Below are positions 1-6,718 of a stretch of 43,356 nucleotides of DNA, piece by piece. The stretch covers positions 1 through 43,356 of IMG/VR virus record IMGVR_UViG_3300046007_007878; one strand, given 5' to 3'. The translations under genes and the position numbers were made by a program. The notes beneath the pieces are model-generated. The model was not told the DNA's origin, made no database searches, and worked only from the letters and a program-made list of their open reading frames with translations. Positions within the stretch are counted from its first letter, which is position 1; each line of letters opens with the position of its first letter. Source of the DNA: a virus.

Positions 1-231
1 GTGCATAACCCATCGCACTATGTGGCCGGCAGATACGAAGTCATTGACATCTTGGAGGATTGGGTCCAGCACGCGCCAGACGCTGTGGTTGGCTCGCTCC
101 AGTGGCAATGCCTGAAGTATCTCAGCCGGATGTGGCTGAAGAAGGATCCGCTGGAAGATGCGGAAAAGTGCCGGTGGTACTTGAACCGGCTGATTAACAC
201 GTTGGCGACTGAGGCTTATCGGAATGTCTGA
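1..231 (+). CDS. DUF3310 (SaV-like) small phage protein
   Basis: This 76-residue protein opens with an NPSHY motif, then an EVIDILEDW segment, a KYLSRMWLKKDP segment and a final WYLNRLI segment. That order is the signature of the DUF3310 domain, common in phage early regions and related to part of the T7 gp1.7 family. No catalytic role is assigned with confidence; T7 gp1.7 is a nucleotide kinase, but I cannot tell whether this short version is active. The GTG start is the first base of the window. If the window is a circularised genome, the last three bases (TGA) would be an in-frame stop immediately before this GTG, supporting the start. It overlaps the next gene by 8 bases. Confidence 0.8.
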   Translation: MHNPSHYVAGRYEVIDILEDWVQHAPDAVVGSLQWQCLKYLSRMWLKKDPLEDAEKCRWYLNRLINTLATEAYRNV

Positions 232-547
232 CCATCCCATCACTCCACCGCCGGAATTGGTGCGTCAGTGGCTGCTGGAGTATTACGGCAGCGATCTTGG
301 TGAGATGGGACCGGATGAAATGTATCTTGCTAGGTATGGTGCCCAATGGGGTGCAGACCAAGAACTGGAGGCGTGCTGTCAATGGCTTGATTTCAATCAC
401 TCTGCGTCTGCTGCTCGCAATCTCCGCACCGCTCGCCGTCCCAGCTTGAAGGAGCAGGCGCTAGCCGAATTGACCGAATGGGAGAACATCATGGACATCG
501 CGCCCGATAGCCCAATCCGCCGCGCACTGGAGCAGCTGGATGACTGA
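224..547 (+). CDS. Conserved cyanophage hypothetical protein (ITPPPELV family)
   Basis: A 107-residue soluble protein beginning with SDHPITPPPELVRQWL, followed by a QWGADQELEACCQWL segment and a C-terminal helix ending in IRRALEQL. From memory, this arrangement recurs in many small proteins of Synechococcus phages and cyanobacteria, with no known function. The two adjacent cysteines in ELEACC are part of the conserved core and not an obvious zinc site, since no second pair is present. The ATG overlaps the 3' end of the DUF3310 gene, and the stop overlaps the start of the next gene, so translation is probably coupled along the early operon. Confidence 0.75.
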   Translation: MSDHPITPPPELVRQWLLEYYGSDLGEMGPDEMYLARYGAQWGADQELEACCQWLDFNHSASAARNLRTARRPSLKEQALAELTEWENIMDIAPDSPIRRALEQLDD

Positions 548-758
548 GGCGAAGAGATCGCCGACGAAGACGTCGTTCCAAGAAGGTTCGATTCCGGGGA
601 CGGCGGTGTTGACGCCGCAGAACGCGCTGGATTTGAGGCATCTTTATGCCTCTGGCACGTCGATTTCGGAGTTGGCCAAGGTGTACGGGATTTCGTACCA
701 GCACGCTTGGGACATTGTGAAAAACAGGAAGTGGAAAAATGCGGTGCGCCAAGTGTGA
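540..758 (+). CDS. Small helix-turn-helix protein
   Basis: A 72-residue protein whose C-terminal half (about residues 27-68) reads as a resolvase/Fis-like helix-turn-helix: an ALDLRHLYASG helix, then ISELAKVYGIS and a recognition-like helix YQHAWDIVKNRKW. Such domains bind DNA; here it is likely an early regulator or a partner of a DNA-processing enzyme. The N-terminal 25 residues are polar and probably flexible. It overlaps its neighbours on both sides (8 bases upstream, 20 bases downstream), so it belongs to the same early transcript. The target is unknown. Confidence 0.65.
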   Translation: MTEAKRSPTKTSFQEGSIPGTAVLTPQNALDLRHLYASGTSISELAKVYGISYQHAWDIVKNRKWKNAVRQV

Positions 759-948
759 TTTCAAGCGGATGGACGTGGATCGCACTTGCCGGGATACGGC
801 GGAGTCGATTTTGCGCCAGCGCAAGTGTCCGCAGTGTGGGCACAGGGTTTTTACGGTTGAGGTTGAGCTGCCTGATAAGGCGGCTCAGCACACCAGAACT
901 GGCGTGTTAAGACGCCTGCCGGGATTTTTACGTGTTCGTTTTTTCTGA
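739..948 (+). CDS. Small zinc-ribbon protein
   Basis: A 69-residue protein with two knuckles, CAKC near residues 3-6 and CPQCGH near residues 30-35, spaced as in a zinc ribbon. The intervening segment (MDVDRTCRDTAESILRQRKC) resembles the N-terminal ribbon of NrdR-type regulators and of small phage zinc-ribbon proteins. The C-terminus is basic and hydrophobic (RRLPGFLRVRFF). Function is unknown; nucleic-acid binding is the usual inference for such ribbons. The stop codon shares bases with the next start (TGATG), so the two cysteine-rich genes are probably translated together. Confidence 0.6.
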   Translation: MRCAKCDFKRMDVDRTCRDTAESILRQRKCPQCGHRVFTVEVELPDKAAQHTRTGVLRRLPGFLRVRFF

Positions 949-1220
949 TGCAAGTTCCAATCAACAGTCGCCGTTGCATCCAGTGCGGAAGTATTACGAC
1001 AAACGCGGTCTACTGCTTTAAGTGTTATCGCTCCAGCGAGGCCGGAAGAGCGGAGTTGCGGCTGCAGCATTTATTGAGTAAGTACAAGCCGTTGCCGGAT
1101 GGCGGGGAGTGCCGAACCTGCGTTCACTGGTATCACCGTTGCACGCTGGGGATTCCTGAGGCTGGGACGGAACTGGCTGAGTTGTGCGCGGCCAAAGAGC
1201 TTGACGGTGTGTTAGAGTAA
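948..1220 (+). CDS. Small cysteine-rich (putative zinc-binding) protein
   Basis: A 90-residue protein with CIQCG at residues 10-14 and CFKC at 23-26, which together could make one zinc knuckle, then a second cysteine group, CRTC, CTL and LCAAKE, in the C-terminal half (about residues 55-83). The second half (ECRTCVHWYHRCTLG) recalls small cyanophage proteins with a CxxCxxWxxxxC pattern. I do not recognise a defined family. It directly follows the zinc-ribbon gene and precedes the DNA polymerase by 22 bases, so a role in early DNA metabolism or regulation is plausible but not shown. Confidence 0.6.
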   Translation: MQVPINSRRCIQCGSITTNAVYCFKCYRSSEAGRAELRLQHLLSKYKPLPDGGECRTCVHWYHRCTLGIPEAGTELAELCAAKELDGVLE

Positions 1221-1242
1221 TACAGAACACGCCCTACCCGGC

Positions 1243-3075
1243 ATGAACATTCTTCAGGGGATCGAGCACCTGCACACGCTCGACGGCGCCAGCTTTGTGG
1301 CGTTTGATGTGGAGACCACTGGACTCCAGCCGAAATTTGGTGGTCTGCGGCTGCTCCAGCTGGCCACCGTAGATCAAGCGCCCGTCGTATTGGATTGTTG
1401 GCAGTTCAGCGATGAGGACTGGATCACGCTGGAAAACTTTTTCACCGAGGAACGGACCTGGCTGGCGCACAATGCGGTATTCGATCTGGGCTGGCTCCAG
1501 GAGCATGAGATTTACCCGGAAGGCTTAGTATTTTGCTCTATGTTGGCTAGTCGTATTCTTACCAACGGTTTGCCTAACCAAAAACATGGACTTAAGCATG
1601 TAGTTAATGATTATTTAGGTTACGATATTTCTAAAGATGAGCAGAAAAGCGATTGGTCAGGAGATTTAACACTTAGTCAGTTAGAGTATGCTGCGACAGA
1701 TGTTGTTGTTTTGACTGAGCTATATGAGGTGCTAGAACAACATATGGCTCAGTATAAGCCCAGCTTACAGCCGGCATGGCGATTAGAATGTAAAGCGTTA
1801 CCTGCAATGGCACAGTTGTGGCGAACAGGTTTACCATTCAATAAAAGCGCATTAGTTAAACTGATTGAGGAGCTTGACATTGAAAACTTTGAAATAGGAG
1901 AACAGTTTATTGAAGATTTTGATGCGGCTCTTCCTCCTTTGGCTAAATTAGCCAGAAACGAACAGGGTAAAATTTTATATCAAGTAAAGCCTGGGGCAAA
2001 GGGCGCAAAACCTGACAAACGTGTATTTAACCTTAATAGTCCCATTCAACTGTTAAACAAATTTACTGCCTTACTAGGTGCTGAACCTTTAGACCCAAAG
2101 ACCGGTAAAGCTAGTGCTAGTAAAGCAGCACTTCAGGAGTACGTTGGAGAACACAAAATAATTGCGGATTATTTGCGGTGGAAACGTGTAGAGAAGCGGC
2201 GGCAAATGGCGGAGACTTTGTTAAAGAATTTGTCGGATGACGGGTTTATTCGTGCCAGCTATCTGCAGATGGGGGCTGACACCGGCAGGATGAGTTGCAT
2301 GAGTCCCAACCTGCAACAAGTGCCGCGGGACGTGCGTTTTCGGGCTTGCGTGCAAGCACCAGCTGGTTGGCGACTGGTTGTGGCGGACTATGGGCAGATG
2401 GAGTTGCGGCTGGCCGCGGCAGAAGCTCAAGATCCTCTTATGACTCAGGTGTTCCAGCAGGGGAAAGACCTGCATACGATTACAGCGACGCAGATTTACG
2501 GGGTCAAGGAAGAAGATGTTACAAAAGAGCAGCGGCAAGTCAGTAAATCAGCCAACTTCGGATTGTTATACGGAAGCGGTGCAAAAGGACTCAGAAACTA
2601 TGCCGCAACAATGGGAATCCAGATGGATCTTGATGAGGCTACGGCGGTGCGGGAAAAGTTCCATGCTGCATATACAGGCATCTCCAAATGGCAGCAGCGA
2701 AATGCTCTCGCTGCTCATGCGGATTCGTACAACGCATCTATCCGCATACGCGAATCGGGCTTGCGGCGGATTTTATCGGGCGAGAACAATAAACTTACGA
2801 CCCGTTGCAACACCCCAATCCAGGGAGCTGGTGCCGCCGTCCTCAAACTTACGCTCGGCAAACTGTGGCCGTTCCTTAAAGCAGACGGAGAAGAGCGGGT
2901 GCGCTTGGCCGGCGTGGTGCATGACGAGATCATCCTGCTCGTAAAAGAAGAACACGCCGATACTTGGGCCGCTCAGCTCCAGGCAATCATGGAAGAGGCT
3001 GAGGCTAAGTGGCTTGGCGAAATTCCCCCGCTTGCCGAAGCTAAGGTCGGATTGAGCTGGGACCAGGCAAAATGA
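1243..3075 (+). CDS. DNA polymerase I (family A) with 3'-5' exonuclease
   Basis: The replicative polymerase, 610 residues, with a proofreading exonuclease (about 1-175) and a family A polymerase domain (about 190-610), but no 5'-nuclease domain. Exo I is FDVETTG with D22 and E24, Exo II has N77 and D81, and Exo III is YAATD with Y149 and D153. Polymerase motif A is VVADYGQMELR with D382; the usual serine after DY is glycine. Motif B has R431, K435, F439 and Y443 with YG; the residue matching E. coli F762 is the common Phe (F439). Motif C is HDE at 560-562. Bases from about 1515 to 2170 are far more AT-rich than either flank, suggesting a recombinant segment. Its stop overlaps the next start (ATGA). 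Confidence 0.96.
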   Translation: MNILQGIEHLHTLDGASFVAFDVETTGLQPKFGGLRLLQLATVDQAPVVLDCWQFSDEDWITLENFFTEERTWLAHNAVFDLGWLQEHEIYPEGLVFCSMLASRILTNGLPNQKHGLKHVVNDYLGYDISKDEQKSDWSGDLTLSQLEYAATDVVVLTELYEVLEQHMAQYKPSLQPAWRLECKALPAMAQLWRTGLPFNKSALVKLIEELDIENFEIGEQFIEDFDAALPPLAKLARNEQGKILYQVKPGAKGAKPDKRVFNLNSPIQLLNKFTALLGAEPLDPKTGKASASKAALQEYVGEHKIIADYLRWKRVEKRRQMAETLLKNLSDDGFIRASYLQMGADTGRMSCMSPNLQQVPRDVRFRACVQAPAGWRLVVADYGQMELRLAAAEAQDPLMTQVFQQGKDLHTITATQIYGVKEEDVTKEQRQVSKSANFGLLYGSGAKGLRNYAATMGIQMDLDEATAVREKFHAAYTGISKWQQRNALAAHADSYNASIRIRESGLRRILSGENNKLTTRCNTPIQGAGAAVLKLTLGKLWPFLKADGEERVRLAGVVHDEIILLVKEEHADTWAAQLQAIMEEAEAKWLGEIPPLAEAKVGLSWDQAK

Positions 3076-3956
3076 CGTTACGTATACTTGACTTGTTTTC
3101 CGGCATTGGCGGATTTAGTTATGCGGCTGAAAACATTGTTGGAGGTTTTGAAACAAAACAATTTGTAGAGATAGACGGCTTTTGCCAGAAAGTTCTGCGT
3201 AAACACTGGCCCAATGTCCCAATCCATTCCGATGTCTGCACCTTTACAGCTCCAGTTGGATCTTTCGACGTTATATGCGGAGGATTTCCCTGCCAAGACC
3301 TCAGTACAGCTGGAAAACAAGCCGGTCTTCAAGGCCATAGAAGTGGGCTGTTCTTTGAGATCATGCGTTTGGCTAGGGAAATTCAACCTAGATTTATCGT
3401 CATTGAAAACGTGGCAAACTTACGGTCTCACTCCGACGGGGAAACTTTCCAAGAAGTGCTCTGGGAAATTGCCTCGGCAGGGTTTAATGCTGAGTGGGCA
3501 TGTATACCAGCTGCAGATGTGGGAGCCTGCCACAAACGAGATCGCATATGGATTGTTGCCTACTCCGACAGCGTGTATAGCAAACGATGGGGAAACTCCC
3601 CGAACGTGGCTGGAACGCAGGGAGCGTGTGAAGACAACAACAAAAAATGGGAACGGAATGGGAATGCCTCTAACTATTGCGGCTCAGTTACTGCCGACAC
3701 CAACAACGCGGGATTGGAAAGATGGCAGTCAATACAGTGCCAGCAAAGCTCCAGCAAATGGCCTACTTGGCAGGGAGATTCACGTTTTATGCTCTTCAAT
3801 GACTGGCGATCCTTTATATCTAAACCCGTCATTCGTCGAGGAGATGATGGGTTTTCCGGTCGGGTGGACCGCTTAAAGGCTCTTGGTAACGCTGTCGTTC
3901 CTCATGTAGCCGCAGTAGCTTTGAACCGGGTCAAGCATTTAGCGCAAGATGTTTGA
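3072..3956 (+). CDS. DNA (cytosine-5) methyltransferase
   Basis: A 294-residue C5-methyltransferase that transfers a methyl group from S-adenosylmethionine to cytosine, probably protecting phage DNA from host restriction or altering late expression. Motif I is DLFSGIGG (7-14), motif IV is GGFPCQDLS with catalytic C74, motif VI is ENV with E112, motif VIII includes KRDRIWIV (155-162), and motif X is ALGNAVVP near the C-terminus. The target-recognition region (about 168-250) is short and unusually rich in Asn, Ser and Trp. The same DNA encodes a second long reading frame (3214-3876), which may explain that composition. No cognate endonuclease lies nearby, so it looks like an orphan enzyme. Target sequence unknown. 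Confidence 0.95.
   Translation: MTLRILDLFSGIGGFSYAAENIVGGFETKQFVEIDGFCQKVLRKHWPNVPIHSDVCTFTAPVGSFDVICGGFPCQDLSTAGKQAGLQGHRSGLFFEIMRLAREIQPRFIVIENVANLRSHSDGETFQEVLWEIASAGFNAEWACIPAADVGACHKRDRIWIVAYSDSVYSKRWGNSPNVAGTQGACEDNNKKWERNGNASNYCGSVTADTNNAGLERWQSIQCQQSSSKWPTWQGDSRFMLFNDWRSFISKPVIRRGDDGFSGRVDRLKALGNAVVPHVAAVALNRVKHLAQDV
3214..3876 (+). CDS. Overprinted protein nested in the +1 frame of the methyltransferase gene
   Basis: A 220-codon frame with no stop lies wholly inside the methyltransferase gene, one base out of phase. Its product looks like a real family I recall from genes next to phage and bacterial dcm: DFPAKTS (24-30), LPRQGLMLSGHVYQL (86-100), two copies of LLPTPT (114-119 and 159-164), TRDWKDG, and LNPSFVEEMMGFPVGWT (203-219) at the end. 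The motifs coincide with methyltransferase motifs in the other frame: GFPCQDLS, RIWIVAYSDS and DDGFSGRVD. Between those anchors the nested frame stays protein-like while the methyltransferase frame is low in complexity. The ATG at 3214 has no clear ribosome site, so the start is uncertain. Function unknown; an over-annotated shadow frame is the main alternative. Confidence 0.6.
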   Translation: MSQSIPMSAPLQLQLDLSTLYAEDFPAKTSVQLENKPVFKAIEVGCSLRSCVWLGKFNLDLSSLKTWQTYGLTPTGKLSKKCSGKLPRQGLMLSGHVYQLQMWEPATNEIAYGLLPTPTACIANDGETPRTWLERRERVKTTTKNGNGMGMPLTIAAQLLPTPTTRDWKDGSQYSASKAPANGLLGREIHVLCSSMTGDPLYLNPSFVEEMMGFPVGWTA

Positions 3957-4125
3957 AAAACGGGAGGACTTCGAGTATCGGGTCAGGTTGTATGCACTCC
4001 ATGGCCCGATGCACGATGTTTATGTGGTGGCGCCGGATGCGTTCCAGGCGCACATGCAGATCAGGCAGCAGTATCCCGGCAGCCTGGTCCAATCCATCAA
4101 GCGAATCTCAGAGTTAGACGCATGA
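3949..4125 (+). CDS. Small hypothetical protein (58 aa)
   Basis: The ATG at 3949 overlaps the end of the methyltransferase gene by 8 bases, and the stop at 4123-4125 overlaps the next start as ATGA. The product begins MFEKREDFEYRVRLYALHG and includes VYVVAPDAFQAHMQ and a final SIKRISELDA. It resembles short cyanophage proteins that convert a surface or index value (a YxVxAxxxxxAxxxxRxxYPG pattern), but I recognise no function. Tight coupling on both sides supports it as a real gene despite its length. Confidence 0.6.
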   Translation: MFEKREDFEYRVRLYALHGPMHDVYVVAPDAFQAHMQIRQQYPGSLVQSIKRISELDA

Positions 4126-4331
4126 GTCCAGCCCGCACGGGAAGGGAACTTGTGATGGAGTGGCTCCAGCGGGAGATCAGGCTGGCGAAGACGGCGGATT
4201 TGCAGCGGGCGGCGAATTTTTTGGAATGGGCGCGGGGGATTAGGGCTGGGTGTTCCAAGCAGAGGAGTGGGGCGAGGCGGGCGCAGTCCAATGCGTGGCG
4301 GAAAAAAGTGGACGAGGATATTCGGTGGTAG
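4122..4331 (+). CDS. Small basic hypothetical protein
   Basis: A 69-residue, strongly basic protein with a predicted long helix (LVMEWLQREIRLAKTADLQ) and an RRAQSNAWRKK tail. Its start overlaps the preceding stop (ATGA), which argues for translational coupling. No family recognised. It ends at the left edge of a large inverted repeat (4332-4372), so the transcript from the polymerase operon may be interrupted or regulated just after this gene. Confidence 0.5.
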   Translation: MSPARTGRELVMEWLQREIRLAKTADLQRAANFLEWARGIRAGCSKQRSGARRAQSNAWRKKVDEDIRW

Positions 4332-4372
4332 GTCTAGTGTGTCTCATTGTGCTATTGTGTATGAGACTAGAC
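4332..4372. promoter_or_regulatory. Composite inverted repeat upstream of a putative ribbon-helix-helix gene
   Basis: The arms GTCTA (4332-4336) and GTCTCAT (4341-4347) are mirrored by ATGAGAC (4361-4367) and TAGAC (4368-4372), with a 4-base insertion in the left arm and a 13-base centre. All 12 paired bases match. It ends 8 bases before the ATG of a small protein that looks like a DNA-binding ribbon-helix-helix protein. An operator for autoregulation is the natural inference; a weak terminator hairpin is possible but there is no T-run. Confidence 0.5.
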
Positions 4373-4380
4373 CCCGTACC

Positions 4381-4656
4381 ATGCCGCTGAAGCACGGATC
4401 GAAGCTGTACTGCCAGTTGCTGCTGGACCCGCATCGGTACAAGCTGGCGGAAAATCTTGCGGCTGGGGAAGGTAAAAAGGTGACGGCGCTTCTGCGGGAG
4501 ATGGTTTATACGGCGCTTGAAAAAGCTCTGCCGGCCTCGGAGTACAAGGCGGCCGAGGCTGCAGATGAAGCACTGTGGCGTGAGTCGGTGAAAAAGCGGG
4601 TGGAGGGAAGGATGCGCTCCAGGCAAGAACAACCGAAAGCAAAACCGGACGCATAA
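4381..4656 (+). CDS. Putative ribbon-helix-helix (CopG/Arc-like) DNA-binding protein
   Basis: A 91-residue protein. The segment SKLYCQLLLDPHRYKLAENLAAGEG followed by KVTALLREMVYTALEKAL (about residues 7-50) has the strand-helix-helix layout of ribbon-helix-helix repressors: a short beta strand, a first helix over the LAENLAA region, and a second helix opening with VTALLREMV. The C-terminal 40 residues are helical and charged. I chose ATG 4381 because upstream in-frame starts would run through the inverted repeat. The repeat immediately before it is a good candidate operator. The assignment rests on pattern reading only. Confidence 0.6.
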   Translation: MPLKHGSKLYCQLLLDPHRYKLAENLAAGEGKKVTALLREMVYTALEKALPASEYKAAEAADEALWRESVKKRVEGRMRSRQEQPKAKPDA

Positions 4657-4734
4657 GACTCAGTTAGATGTCTTCATAGTCTGGTCCGATGGTGTAGGAT
4701 CTACTAGACTTACACAGTAATTCAATTGCAACAG

Positions 4735-4950
4735 ATGACTCGGTATGTGGTGATGGCCGGGGATCGCTGGGTCACAGCGGTCTACGGACCAGGGAATGGA
4801 ATCGGTTTTACGGCGACCAAGGAGGATGCCTCCAGCTGGGTCACGTACGAGCGTGCTGTCAAGGCGGCGCGAGTTGTTGCTGACCGCACTAACAGCTTTG
4901 TTGCTGTTCATAGCATTGAAGAACCCAACTACCCCAAGTCATGGAAATAG
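4735..4950 (+). CDS. Small hypothetical protein (71 aa)
   Basis: From ATG 4735 the product begins MTRYVVMAGDRWVTAVYGPG and continues with a helix over YERAVKAARVVADR and a final strand FVAVHSIEE. This beta-beta-alpha-beta outline is typical of small cyanophage proteins of unknown function. A TTG at 4726 in the same frame would add three residues; neither start has a strong ribosome site. It follows a 78-base gap (4657-4734) with no gene, which includes the 13-base string GACTTACACAGTA that recurs near 34910. Its 3' end overlaps the next gene by 10 bases. Confidence 0.55.
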   Translation: MTRYVVMAGDRWVTAVYGPGNGIGFTATKEDASSWVTYERAVKAARVVADRTNSFVAVHSIEEPNYPKSWK

Positions 4951-5204
4951 TGCCGGCGCAGGGAAAACTTCGGCAGTACGAGCTAACGATTTGGTTGCCC
5001 GGTAAGGGTGCCAAGCGGGATCTGGTAAAGGGGTTGTCGCTGAATCACGCGCTTCAGGCGGCAAGGAATCTTTACCCGAATTGCATGGTGGAGGTGCCGC
5101 CTGAGGCGGCGCCGAAGCCTAAGCTGGCGCGGTCAAATGTCGGACCTCGGGAAGCCGAGCGCCGGCGTCTCAGACTCGTGGAGAAAAAACGTGACAATCC
5201 CTGA
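4941..5204 (+). CDS. Small basic hypothetical protein (87 aa)
   Basis: An 87-residue protein with an N-terminal YELTIWLPG strand, a LNHALQAARNLYP helix and a proline-rich basic tail (PEAAPKPKLARS, then EAERRRLRLVEKKR). The N-terminal part shares its outline (strand, helix, MVEV strand) with the preceding 71-residue protein, so the two may be distant relatives, which I infer from layout only. ATG 4941 overlaps the end of the previous gene. Function not recognised. Confidence 0.55.
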   Translation: MEIVPAQGKLRQYELTIWLPGKGAKRDLVKGLSLNHALQAARNLYPNCMVEVPPEAAPKPKLARSNVGPREAERRRLRLVEKKRDNP

Positions 5205-5364
5205 CTGGGCACAGGATGCCTGGAGACGCACCAGTGCAGATCAGGCGCGGGTGGATTTTCTAGAGCAGTTGTATCTGGAGGATGGCCGGGATAATCCCGA
5301 GCATCCGATGCACTGTCTGTATACCGGGTTGTACCAGCAGTATTTAGGCCGAGTCGCGGTCTAG
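5191..5364 (+). CDS. Small hypothetical protein (57 aa), last gene of the early block
   Basis: The product from GTG 5191 begins with TIPDWAQDAW and includes ADQARVDFLEQLYLEDGR and CLYTGLYQQYLG. I prefer GTG 5191 over ATG 5137 because GGAG at 5180-5183 lies 7 bases upstream, whereas the longer form would overlap the previous gene by 68 bases. It ends convergently with a minus-strand gene, overlapping it by 21 bases (5344-5364), and marks the meeting point of early and late transcription. From memory, similar short proteins occur in cyanophages; no function known. Confidence 0.55.
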   Translation: MTIPDWAQDAWRRTSADQARVDFLEQLYLEDGRDNPEHPMHCLYTGLYQQYLGRVAV

Positions 5365-5571
5365 ACCAAATTGCTCGGTGAGGTTTTCTGCGGCTTCGCG
5401 GATTGCCCACCGGGCTTTTGTTTGCTCCAGCTGGTGGAGCGTGTTCAGGATGAGGGCCGCTTCGAGGAGGCCACGGTAGTCGCCGGAATTGAAGCGGTCG
5501 ATCAGCCACTGGTCCGTGGCGGCCTTGTGGAAGCTGGATTCGGTGGTGTGTTCGATGGGTCGCATGGTCAC
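5344..5571 (-). CDS. Small hypothetical protein at the end of the late block (75 aa)
   Basis: A 75-residue, mostly helical protein (WLIDRFNSGDYRGLLEAALI, LHQLEQTKARWAIREAAENL). The ATG overlaps the stop of the endolysin gene (ATGA), so it is translated as part of the lysis operon. No signal peptide or membrane segment. It is the last minus-strand gene before the convergent junction with the early block. No family recognised. Confidence 0.65.
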   Translation of the reverse strand: MTMRPIEHTTESSFHKAATDQWLIDRFNSGDYRGLLEAALILNTLHQLEQTKARWAIREAAENLTEQFGLDRDSA

Positions 5572-6695
5572 CTAGGGCGGACTTTAAGGAACCAGCCGGT
5601 GTCGTCACCCTCAATCAGCCAACGAGGCAGCCAGTTTTTGCGGGAGTAGGCGACGCCCGCTCCACCTTTGTGGCTGACGTAGCCGCCGCTGACCAGATTG
5701 GCCTCGCCGTAGGGGTCGTTATGGATGAAGTGGGTGGGGGTGAAGCCGACGACAACGCTCCAGTGGCCGGTGCCGGATGGGTTGCTGACCGGGCCTTTGT
5801 GGAGCCAGCCGACTGGTACGGGGTGACCGTTGCTGATTTCGTTTTCAAGGTCCTCGACTGTGCCGTCCATTTCGAAGGTGGCGGTTAGTCCCAAGGCTTT
5901 GAGGGCTGCGATTTGGGCTTTGGGGTCGGTGGTGTCGCCGAAACGGGCGCGGAGTTTGTTGTACTCGTAATCGCCCGAGATCTTGCCGTAGTAGCGGGCC
6001 ACCATCGCACAGCTGGAACTGAAGCACTGGCGGTAGCCCGTAACGCCGTCGTCTGGGCCCAGCTGATACTCGTAGGCGACCTTCAGGATTTTTTCTTTGG
6101 GTTTGACTGGCGGGTTAGTGCCAGCGTGCTGATTCATCAGCTCGATTAGTTTGCCGGCGTAGTTGGGGTCGGTTGCGTACCCTTCTTTCACCAGCCACTT
6201 GGCAGCTTCGTCGCGGGTGCTGGCGTTGTTGCAGCCCTTGTAGGTTTTGAAGTCCTTGTACCAGTGGTCAACGAGGTAGATGACGCAGGACAGCAGATCG
6301 GGGAAGTCGATGAAGCTGTCGGTGATCGTGACCCACTGGTTGTTGATGAACTCTTGGGTTTTGGTGTCGGTGCCGTCGCCCTTGAGGCCAAAGAAGTTGT
6401 TGCGGCCTGAGACGATCTTGCCGTAACTAGATTCCAGTGCCCATTGGGCGGCAACTAGTTCGGGAAACTTGGCGCCGGCCACGCGGGCGGCTTCGAGGAT
6501 GCCTTCCCAAGTGTTGGGAAAATTAGTTTGTTTGCCGGCCACACTCCAGGTCTTGAACCAGCCTTGGTCTCGACCAAGAATGTTGGGATTGGCCTTGTTG
6601 ATGGCCTGCTCCAGCTCGGTGATGGCGGCCATCTGGTGAGGGAGGGCCTTGTAGTACCGGAACAAATCGCCTAGGCGGATCTTGTTGGTTGCCAT
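5568..6695 (-). CDS. Endolysin: glucosaminidase plus C39-like peptidase
   Basis: A 375-residue cell-wall hydrolase with two modules. Residues about 60-190 match an N-acetylglucosaminidase/lysozyme-like domain (AAQWALESSYGK with catalytic-type E88, then NNFFGLKG). Residues about 205-350 match a C39-like cysteine peptidase fold: SCAMVARYYG with C229, GTGHWSVVVG with H311 and HNDPYG with D327. It would cut glycan and peptide links in peptidoglycan at the end of infection. I use ATG 6695, which opens MATNKIRLGDLFRYY, a beginning I recall from cyanophage lysozymes; a longer frame exists but runs through another small gene. There is no signal peptide, so release probably needs a holin. Confidence 0.88.
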   Translation of the reverse strand: MATNKIRLGDLFRYYKALPHQMAAITELEQAINKANPNILGRDQGWFKTWSVAGKQTNFPNTWEGILEAARVAGAKFPELVAAQWALESSYGKIVSGRNNFFGLKGDGTDTKTQEFINNQWVTITDSFIDFPDLLSCVIYLVDHWYKDFKTYKGCNNASTRDEAAKWLVKEGYATDPNYAGKLIELMNQHAGTNPPVKPKEKILKVAYEYQLGPDDGVTGYRQCFSSSCAMVARYYGKISGDYEYNKLRARFGDTTDPKAQIAALKALGLTATFEMDGTVEDLENEISNGHPVPVGWLHKGPVSNPSGTGHWSVVVGFTPTHFIHNDPYGEANLVSGGYVSHKGGAGVAYSRKNWLPRWLIEGDDTGWFLKVRPR

Positions 6696-6718
6696 GACAA
6701 GGCCCTCGTAAGAAAAGG

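Noticed and set aside
4657-4734. A promoter in the gap before the 71-residue gene (TTCATA, 16 bases, TAGGAT)
   Set aside because: The -35 match is weak and there is no independent support.
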